A program made the translations under genes and the position numbers. The notes beneath the pieces are model-generated. The model saw nothing but the letters and a program-made list of their open reading frames with translations, was not told where the DNA came from and ran no database searches. Below are positions 8,039-13,523 of a stretch of DNA of 13,523 nucleotides, one piece after another. This DNA comes from JBMYQA01 sp049600855 (lineage in GTDB: Bacteria > Bacteroidota > Bacteroidia > Cytophagales > Flammeovirgaceae): positions 1-13,523 of the forward strand of contig JBMYQA010000156.1 in NCBI GenBank assembly GCA_049600855.1, read 5' to 3'. Position 1 is the first letter of the stretch. Each line of letters opens with the position of its first letter.

Positions 8039-8401
8039 AGCCTCTTACTCATCACTTTTTATTGCATTGGTAAAGGTAGGAAAAGAAAAATGCAAAGCCC
8101 AACAATTGCGAAAAACCACTCGTTTGATCGCAAGTTACAGCTTTCTGAAAATCAAATTATTATTGAGTACTTGAGGAAGTTTAGAAACTTATAAGCCAAC
8201 TGGAAAAAGATTAATAAGCCTCCGTATTTATACTGACTTTGCCAAAATCAGCATTTCTATTGATTTTACCATGCTAAAAATCCATGACCTTTGTAAGGTA
8301 ATCAAATCAGAAAAGAGTAGCTACCAAGTTCATTTGATGACAAAGGCGGAATCCGAGAAGCCTTTTAATAACGTTTAATACTAACCCAACAATTAATATT
8401 T
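8039..8401. other. 363-bp divergent intergenic spacer
   Basis: This stretch separates the DUF3109 gene (leftward) from the small zinc-ribbon-like gene (rightward). It must hold promoters for both, but I find no convincing TTTG/TAnnTTTG pair on either strand. It contains a 35-codon plus-strand ORF (8271-8378), a small dyad AAGTTT-AG-AAACTT (8177-8190) and a direct pair of ATAAGCC (8191-8197, 8214-8220). No tRNA, riboswitch or mobile element is recognisable. Confidence 0.6.
8271..8378 (+). CDS. Possible 35-residue small protein upstream of the zinc-ribbon gene
   Basis: An ATG-initiated 35-codon ORF ends with TAA 23 bases before the ATG of the 139-residue gene, on the same strand. It begins MLKIHDLCKVIKSEKSSYQV and ends with NNV. 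The opening resembles the first strand of ABC-transporter ATPases (MLKIxxLxKVF...), so it might be a decayed 5' fragment of such a gene, a leader peptide, or chance. No Walker motif follows. Support is weak: size, position and one loose resemblance. Confidence 0.2.
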   Translation: MLKIHDLCKVIKSEKSSYQVHLMTKAESEKPFNNV

Positions 8402-8821
8402 ATGGAAGCTAACTTAGAGAAACCAACACATGTTGAGTTTAACGGATGTGATGTAATCCAAAAGAATGGGAAAACTTTTTATATCTGGAAAATAAGCGAT
8501 GAAACAAAAGATAAGATTCGTAAATTACTTAACAAGCCTGACTTGGAATTTGGTTTTAATGCAACTTTGGAACAAGTTCCTCCTTATTCATGTCCAGAAT
8601 GTGGTATTGAAATAACTTTATTTGATGTCGTACGAGCTGGATTAAATGCTATGGGTGATAAACATGGTAGAGAATTCATGATTGAACACCTCCAAAAAAA
8701 TCAACTAATTGGAAATGGTATTAGTCATGAAATAACCTGCGAAAATGGCCACACACAACCTATTTTCATGGGGTGGGCGGCAAACTTTGGGTGGACATAT
8801 GACTATCCTCCTTCAGCTTAA
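8402..8821 (+). CDS. Unrecognised small protein with putative zinc ribbon
   Basis: A 139-residue protein that I do not recognise. It has no signal peptide or membrane segment and is probably cytoplasmic. Residues 64-68 read CPECG and residues 113-117 read CENGH, giving a plausible C-x2-C ... C-x3-H zinc site around a helical insert (FDVVRAGLNAMGDKHGREFMIEH). The N-terminal half is mixed strand and charged helix (FYIWKISDETKDKIRKLL). The tail is aromatic (FMGWAANFGWTYDYPPSA). The ATG at 8402 follows an A/T-rich leader without a Shine-Dalgarno site, usual for this phylum. It is the only plus-strand gene in the window, and a strong intrinsic terminator 64 bases after its stop supports a real, monocistronic transcript. 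Function is unknown; DNA or RNA binding is only a guess from the zinc-ribbon form. Confidence 0.75.
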   Translation: MEANLEKPTHVEFNGCDVIQKNGKTFYIWKISDETKDKIRKLLNKPDLEFGFNATLEQVPPYSCPECGIEITLFDVVRAGLNAMGDKHGREFMIEHLQKNQLIGNGISHEITCENGHTQPIFMGWAANFGWTYDYPPSA

Positions 8822-8885
8822 TGTTACGCGAAGTATCACTAGCTATGACTTTTCAGATTCAACGTTAAGATGATAAATCAATTTA

Positions 8886-8918
8886 TTGTCCGTAGAAAAG
8901 GCTACGGACAACTTTTTT
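8886..8918 (+). terminator. Intrinsic terminator after the zinc-ribbon gene
   Basis: A perfect 10-bp stem, TTGTCCGTAG / CTACGGACAA, with a six-base loop (AAAAGG) is followed by C and six T residues. It ends plus-strand transcription from the small gene. The same stem could partly stop leftward transcripts of the TonB gene, but the tract on that side (TAAATTGATTTA) is a poorer T-run. Confidence 0.9.
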
Positions 8919-8979
8919 CACAACACACAACAAATCAAAGGTCAATTGATTTTGCCCCAATATAGATAAAAAAGCGACA

Positions 8980-11853
8980 CTACTTAAACAAAAAAGACAA
9001 CCTCGCAAACACATACCGTCCATTTGCTCCAAACTGTTGTGCTCTTCTTGAGTATAGAAAACGCCCACTACTTTGGTTAGCCGCAATATTTTCATCTGGA
9101 TAAATGTCTAACACGTTATTAGCGCCTATCACGGCCTTCACTTGGTTACTAAACTGATAGGCGAACGATATATCTGTTACAATTTTAGAAGAGAAGGTCT
9201 GGAAGTTTTCTACATTATCTGTCGCTTCATCCACTGGCCCAAAATATACATTTCTGAGCATGGCACTGAACTTTCCTACGATATAGTCGAAGGTTAGGTT
9301 AAACTTCACTCTGGGGACAGCCGATTCCAAATAAATTTGGCTGGTACGCCCAAAGTAAATATCTTCCTTCCCCACTAATTGTGGAGAGGTTTTCGGCGAA
9401 CCAACTAACGCTGTTTGAGAAAGCGTTCCTGCTAATGTTGTTCTTAATTTTCCTACGCCTAATTGTGCATCGTGAGCCATCACAATGTCTAAGCCCATCG
9501 TTCTGCTATCAATGGCATTGACAAAAAAAGCAGCTCGAGTTGCATTTGCCTGCCTTAACAGTTCAAACACCTCATGATCTGCTGCTGAACCCGCATTAGG
9601 ATCATCGGTATCGTTTTGATTGATTGTGCCGTCACCATCTGCATCGCCATTAGGGTCAATTCCTGAAAATTGCCCGGTGTAAACGGTCCGATCTGTAATA
9701 TTGATCAAATAGCCATCTACTGTTATCGAGATGTTTTCTCCGAGGCTCCCCGTAAATCCTGCGCTAAGATTTGAGGAAGTTTCTTGGGTTAATTGCGGGA
9801 TTCCTAACAATTGAGCAGGACGGCTATCGTTGGAGAAGGTGCCTACTTCGGAAGGAATGCCATCTACAAATACGGTTGAGGTACTGTTGAAATGAAGCTG
9901 ATGCAATGAAGGCGCTCGAAAGCCAGTACTTGCAGCAGCTCTAAAGGCAAAATTGTCGTTAAATTCATAACGTAAGGATACTTTTCCATTGAGTGTAGAG
10001 CCAAAATCACTGTACCGCTCGTAACGCAGGGCAGCTGTCATGTAAAACTTTTCTGTGAAATCGGCTTCCACGTCTACATAAGCCCCTAAATTCGTCCGAA
10101 AGGCATTCACTTCATTATCAGGGCTAAAACCTGGAAATACTTGTGCTCCACCTGGACGTGCATTTCCTCGTTCGTCAAATACGGTATTGATTGGCCCCAT
10201 AGGATCGGAAATCAAAATGGTATCGCCTCCTGAAGTAATGTACTGAGATGCCAACCCATAATTGGTATACGAAGCTTCTTCACCAGCAAAAATTTGATAG
10301 TTATCAATGCGATGTTCAATGCCAAAAGCGATATTCACTCCCGATAACACATCCTTCCAGTACCGAGAAACATCAAGCGTGGCCGTATTTTGTGCAAAGA
10401 CAAATCCTCCTGAATTGAAACTGGTTGGTGAGGCTTCTTCTAATGATGCATTTAAGGTATTTTCGATTTGAAACTGGAAACTATTTGAACCATACACATT
10501 ACTAAAATCAATATTCCATTCACCTGCTTTTCCTTTAATGCCCAAGGCAATGGATTTATCCAGAATATTAGAATGAATTTCTGGCAAAAAGCCATTAGGA
10601 TAAATGCTTGTAACGGTTCTCGCTTGATAGGGTAAGCGATAAAAACCAGCCGCTTCTCCATGTCGATAGGTCAATCCGCCAAATGCATAGAACTCGGAAT
10701 TCTCAGTTAAAGGAATACTTGAGTTCACAAAAAATCCAGCATTTTCTACAGCAGACTGGCCTACACGCATGTTGAAATCAGAACGAGTTAGTCCCCTTTT
10801 GAGGAGTTCCGATTCTGTGATATCCGCTCCTGTTGGGTTTGGGAAATCAGTTGGATTGTTGTAATCATCAAAAATTTGCCCTGTAAAGCGTTTCATTCGA
10901 TTGGTGTAATCGCGATTATCAAAGTTCCCTGTAAAATTGATGTAACCGCCATCCTGACCAACGGGCAAACCATAATTTAATCCGATTTGAACGGCCTCAC
11001 CATCCATCGTTCCTTCCGAGTTCTTAGAAAAATAAGCGCCTGTGGTTGCTGTCACATTGAGGGTATTTACATCACTTTTCAATACAATATTGATCACACC
11101 AGCAATGGCATCAGAGCCATATTGCGCAGCCGCACCATCACGTAACACTTCGATTCGAGCAATTGCTGCCACAGGAATTGCATTCATATCCGTTCCGACA
11201 GCTCCACGTCCAAACGTGCCGTTTACATTGATGAGTGAGGTGTTGTGTCGTCTTTTTCCATTAATCAACACCAAAACTTGATCAGGTCCTAATCCTCTTA
11301 GCGAAGCAGGATCGATGTGATCGGTACCGTCAGAGATCGTTTGTTTATTCGAGCTAAAAGAGGGTGCTACATAATTGAGCAATTCATTCACCGTGATTTG
11401 AGCGCTATTCACGGCTATGTCAGCCACATTAATAACATCTACAGGAACGGGTGTTTCCAAAGCCGTACGTTCTGAGTTACGCGAGCCAATTACCACTAAC
11501 TCACTCAAATCCAATCCATCTGCTTCTAAGGTAAAATTTAGCGTATACGTTTGTCCAGCTTGAGCAGTTAAAGATTGCTTGACACTTTTCATTCCAATGA
11601 AGCTGGCTACAATCGTATAGTCTCCAGGGCTTACTTCAAACTTATAATTTCCTTCCGCATCAGTTGAAGCGCCTTTGGTAGTGCCTTCAATCACCACATT
11701 CGCCCCGATAAGCGGGTCGTTTGTACCTGCCTCAATTACTTTCCCTTGTATCGTTGCATCCTGCGCCAGTGTCACACTCATGATGCAAAAATTAAACAGG
11801 ATAATTAGTAATGTTTGTGTTAGGTTAGTTGCAATGAGTAGTTGTTTCATCAT
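8980..11853 (-). CDS. TonB-dependent outer-membrane receptor with N-terminal carboxypeptidase-regulatory-like domain
   Basis: A 957-residue outer-membrane active transporter. Residues 1-30 are a signal peptide ending TLA before Q31. Residues about 34-110 form the carboxypeptidase-regulatory-like domain common in Bacteroidota receptors (IQGKVIEAGTNDPLIGANV, GNYKFEVSPGDY). The plug spans about 130-260 and has the strong signature VLINGKRRHNTSLINVNGTF, then TDMNAIP, IARIEVLRDGAAAQYGSDAI and AGVINIVLK. The 22-strand barrel follows and ends with FARLSFLFK, an aromatic C-terminal strand. The substrate cannot be read from sequence. There is no SusD partner next to it, so it is not a classical Sus-type polysaccharide locus here. 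Residues 733-753 carry an unusual Asp-rich calcium-loop-like insertion. The start is the first of two adjacent ATGs, and M2 is equally possible. A promoter candidate lies just upstream, so the gene is probably transcribed alone. Confidence 0.95.
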   Translation of the reverse strand: MMKQLLIATNLTQTLLIILFNFCIMSVTLAQDATIQGKVIEAGTNDPLIGANVVIEGTTKGASTDAEGNYKFEVSPGDYTIVASFIGMKSVKQSLTAQAGQTYTLNFTLEADGLDLSELVVIGSRNSERTALETPVPVDVINVADIAVNSAQITVNELLNYVAPSFSSNKQTISDGTDHIDPASLRGLGPDQVLVLINGKRRHNTSLINVNGTFGRGAVGTDMNAIPVAAIARIEVLRDGAAAQYGSDAIAGVINIVLKSDVNTLNVTATTGAYFSKNSEGTMDGEAVQIGLNYGLPVGQDGGYINFTGNFDNRDYTNRMKRFTGQIFDDYNNPTDFPNPTGADITESELLKRGLTRSDFNMRVGQSAVENAGFFVNSSIPLTENSEFYAFGGLTYRHGEAAGFYRLPYQARTVTSIYPNGFLPEIHSNILDKSIALGIKGKAGEWNIDFSNVYGSNSFQFQIENTLNASLEEASPTSFNSGGFVFAQNTATLDVSRYWKDVLSGVNIAFGIEHRIDNYQIFAGEEASYTNYGLASQYITSGGDTILISDPMGPINTVFDERGNARPGGAQVFPGFSPDNEVNAFRTNLGAYVDVEADFTEKFYMTAALRYERYSDFGSTLNGKVSLRYEFNDNFAFRAAASTGFRAPSLHQLHFNSTSTVFVDGIPSEVGTFSNDSRPAQLLGIPQLTQETSSNLSAGFTGSLGENISITVDGYLINITDRTVYTGQFSGIDPNGDADGDGTINQNDTDDPNAGSAADHEVFELLRQANATRAAFFVNAIDSRTMGLDIVMAHDAQLGVGKLRTTLAGTLSQTALVGSPKTSPQLVGKEDIYFGRTSQIYLESAVPRVKFNLTFDYIVGKFSAMLRNVYFGPVDEATDNVENFQTFSSKIVTDISFAYQFSNQVKAVIGANNVLDIYPDENIAANQSSGRFLYSRRAQQFGANGRYVFARLSFLFK

Positions 11854-11887
11854 AGAAATTCATTAAATGAATGTTAGTAACACCGTA

Positions 11888-11918
11888 TAAAACTATTGAT
11901 TTATAGCAGCAATGCAAA
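11888..11918 (-). promoter_or_regulatory. Candidate Bacteroidota promoter for the TonB receptor
   Basis: On the minus strand TTTG (11918-11915) is followed by exactly 19 bases and TAGTTTTA (11895-11888). This matches TTTG-N19-TAnnTTTG except for the last base. The start of transcription would fall near 11881, giving a short leader of about 28 bases before the ATG. Confidence 0.5.
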
Positions 11919-11933
11919 GTAGTTGCACTACGC

Positions 11934-11948
11934 ACAGATTTAATCTGT
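11934..11948. promoter_or_regulatory. 15-bp palindrome upstream of the TonB promoter
   Basis: ACAGATT-T-AATCTGT is a perfect 7-bp dyad around one central base. It is loosely extended by GCAC to the left (11925-11928) and GTGC to the right (11951-11954). It ends 15 bases upstream of the -33 element of the candidate promoter, a position typical of an activator or dimeric regulator. No T-run follows, so it is not a terminator. Confidence 0.4.
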
Positions 11949-12057
11949 AGGTGCTCAAAAAAATCGAAAACATTACATTAATATATTTCTATTTATTAAG
12001 ATATGAAAGCGATTAGAGGATTATCGGTAAATGTCCATACATACAGTAGACAAGGAA

Positions 12058-13523
12058 TTAAATCCAGCCATTCTGCTTAAACTGCTTGATTTCTGCTTCG
12101 GTAAAGCCAAATGCTTTTAGATCATTGTCAGAAATTCCAGAAGCTTTCCATGTTTTTAGGTAATTGTAGATACGCAATGGGGTTGCCCATATGCGGACTG
12201 TCCCATCAGTAGAGGCCGTCAGAATCAAGTTATCCCGATTAAAATAAAAGCCTTTAATCACTTCTCCACTATGCCCTTTTAAACTCGCAACCAATTGAGG
12301 GATTTCGGTATCAATCAACCAAAGTCCCACGGTTTGATCATTTGAACTAGTGACTACATATTTCCCATTTCTTGAAAAAACAGCATCGTTTACATAATTC
12401 GTATGTCCTTTGAGTGTAAATAACTCCGTTCCTGTGACACTCCAAACTTTGGCCGTTCCATCTGTTGAGGAAGTAATCACCTTTTGACCATCTGCGGAAA
12501 ATGAAGCACTGGTGAGACTGGTTTTATGCCCATTTAAAATGGCTAACTCATTTCCCGCCAAATCCCATATACTCACATAACTCGCATTCAAGCCCAAAAC
12601 CTTTTGTCCATCAGCCGAAAATTGCGCATCGGTATAAGCATAATCCTTTCGACCAAGCGTTCGAATAAATGTTCCATCACTTTTCCAGAGTATCACCGAC
12701 AAATCATCACTTGCGGTTACAACATAATTGCCATCAGGAGAAGTCGTAATGCTATTTACTTGTTGGGTATGTTTGTGTGGGTAACTAATGGCATTTCCAG
12801 TATTCAACTCCCAAATACCTGTATAAGAATCGGCAGAAGCGGTATATAACCGTTGATTATTCGGAGCTAATGCTACCCGATTAATTGAATTAATGTGTCC
12901 TTTAAAAGTTGTGATGATTTTTCCGTCTAAGCCTAATTGAATCGCATCGTTTCCTGTGGTACTTGCCACCACAAAGCTGTTGTCTGACGAAAAAGCAATG
13001 GAATTAATGGGATAGGTCAATGGGTCAGAAACAGTTACTTGATCGGTTAAGGTATTCCAAAATACCAAGTGTCCATCTCCGCCTCCAGTAACCACCTTGG
13101 TTTCATCAGGTGAATGCGCCAGTGTGGTAATGATGCCATCATGACCATCTAGCGAAAATGACGGTTGATTGGGGAATTTATTTCCTTCTTTATTCCATAC
13201 CTTTACTCCTCCACTGTTATAGGATGCCAATAATTGTTTCGCATCAGAAGAAAGTAGTACACTTTTGGGATATTCTTCGTCAAATCGAAGCGTTTGGATT
13301 AATTCTTTGCCTGCGTATGACCAAAAGCGAATGGTACTATCAAAAGCAATGGTATATACGCCATTATTTGGTAAAAAACCACCATCAGCAACCCAACTTG
13401 TATGTCCTGTAAACGTGCCAACAAGCGCTCCATTGGCTAACTCCCATCGTTTCGCCACATATTCTCCAAAAGTTAGAAACTGCTTACTATCTTTAGAAAA
13501 CACCACTTTATTCACCCAATTAT
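12058..13523 (-). CDS. WD40 repeat protein, 5' end cut by window edge
   Basis: The frame is open from the right window edge to the TAA at 12058-12060, giving about 487 visible residues. Eleven WD40-type blades can be counted, each with the pattern of a strand such as VNSITTSPDGNYVVTASDD followed by W and often a GH before the next blade (GHTSWV, GHDGI, GHINS, GHKTS, GHTNY, GHSGE). The visible first residues read NWVNKVVFSKDSKQFLT, the middle of a blade, so the GTG at 13515 is not the true start and more repeats lie upstream. More than eight blades suggests two propellers. After the last blade comes a helical tail of about 38 residues (LKAFGFTEAEIKQFKQNGW). WD40 propellers are protein-interaction scaffolds; the partner or an N-terminal effector domain is outside the window. 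The TonB receptor follows after 204 bp. Confidence 0.9.
   Translation of the reverse strand, partial: NWVNKVVFSKDSKQFLTFGEYVAKRWELANGALVGTFTGHTSWVADGGFLPNNGVYTIAFDSTIRFWSYAGKELIQTLRFDEEYPKSVLLSSDAKQLLASYNSGGVKVWNKEGNKFPNQPSFSLDGHDGIITTLAHSPDETKVVTGGGDGHLVFWNTLTDQVTVSDPLTYPINSIAFSSDNSFVVASTTGNDAIQLGLDGKIITTFKGHINSINRVALAPNNQRLYTASADSYTGIWELNTGNAISYPHKHTQQVNSITTSPDGNYVVTASDDLSVILWKSDGTFIRTLGRKDYAYTDAQFSADGQKVLGLNASYVSIWDLAGNELAILNGHKTSLTSASFSADGQKVITSSTDGTAKVWSVTGTELFTLKGHTNYVNDAVFSRNGKYVVTSSNDQTVGLWLIDTEIPQLVASLKGHSGEVIKGFYFNRDNLILTASTDGTVRIWATPLRIYNYLKTWKASGISDNDLKAFGFTEAEIKQFKQNGWI

Noticed and set aside
8980..11853. SusC/SusD polysaccharide utilisation locus
   Set aside because: No SusD-like lipoprotein or glycoside hydrolase adjoins the receptor, and its plug signature is of the general TonB-receptor type; the beta-helix protein is separated by two other genes.
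12033..12053. TGTC...GACA dyad after the WD40 stop as terminator
   Set aside because: Only four base pairs can form and there is no following T-run.
13513..13515. GTG as start codon of the WD40 gene
   Set aside because: The frame continues upstream as NW to the window edge and the residues fit the middle of a WD40 blade, so the gene is partial rather than starting here.

Overview
The window looks like chromosomal DNA of a Bacteroidota bacterium, probably a free-living Cytophagales-type organism. The reasons are the low-GC sequence, the absence of strong Shine-Dalgarno sites, promoter candidates of the TTTG-N19/20-TAnnTTTn type, a carboxypeptidase-regulatory-like domain in front of a TonB-dependent receptor, a DUF3109 protein, and secreted proteins with the 'GFSYQGYARDADG' N-terminal module typical of this phylum. 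Nothing indicates a prophage, plasmid, IS element, CRISPR array or RNA gene.

Layout. Six genes lie on the minus strand and one on the plus strand. Read in the minus direction from the right edge: a WD40 repeat protein whose 5' end is cut by the window edge (12058-13523); a 957-residue TonB-dependent outer-membrane receptor with its own likely promoter and an upstream palindrome (8980-11853); a cysteine-rich DUF3109 protein (7454-8038); a pectate-lyase-like right-handed beta-helix protein (5915-7357) whose start region carries a 22-bp-period repeat and appears to have lost its signal peptide; a secreted phage-tail-collar-domain protein (4668-5633); and a very large secreted protein (at least 1541 residues, 3' end cut by the left edge) with FN3-like, carboxypeptidase-regulatory-like, LamG and Ser/Thr-rich beta segments (1-4624). 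The plus-strand gene (8402-8821) is an unrecognised 139-residue putative zinc-ribbon protein, ending at a near-perfect intrinsic terminator (8886-8918) that separates it from the convergent TonB receptor.

Working together. The collar protein and the giant LamG protein are 43 bp apart and probably form one operon, driven from a 281-bp leader that holds a promoter candidate and a cluster of inverted repeats. Both have signal peptides, so they may build or decorate a cell-surface adhesive structure. The collar protein has three (A/G)HxH motifs at exact 9-residue spacing, as in metal-binding trimeric tail-fibre tips. The remaining genes look like independent units: nutrient uptake, a beta-helix protein, a metal-binding housekeeping-type protein and a WD40 scaffold.

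Main points for a second look: the collar/LamG operon with the HxH repeat, the LamG domain nested inside a carboxypeptidase-regulatory-like domain, the paired Ser/Thr-rich beta segments in the giant protein, the possible frameshifted signal peptide of the beta-helix gene, and the dyad clusters upstream of the collar and TonB genes.
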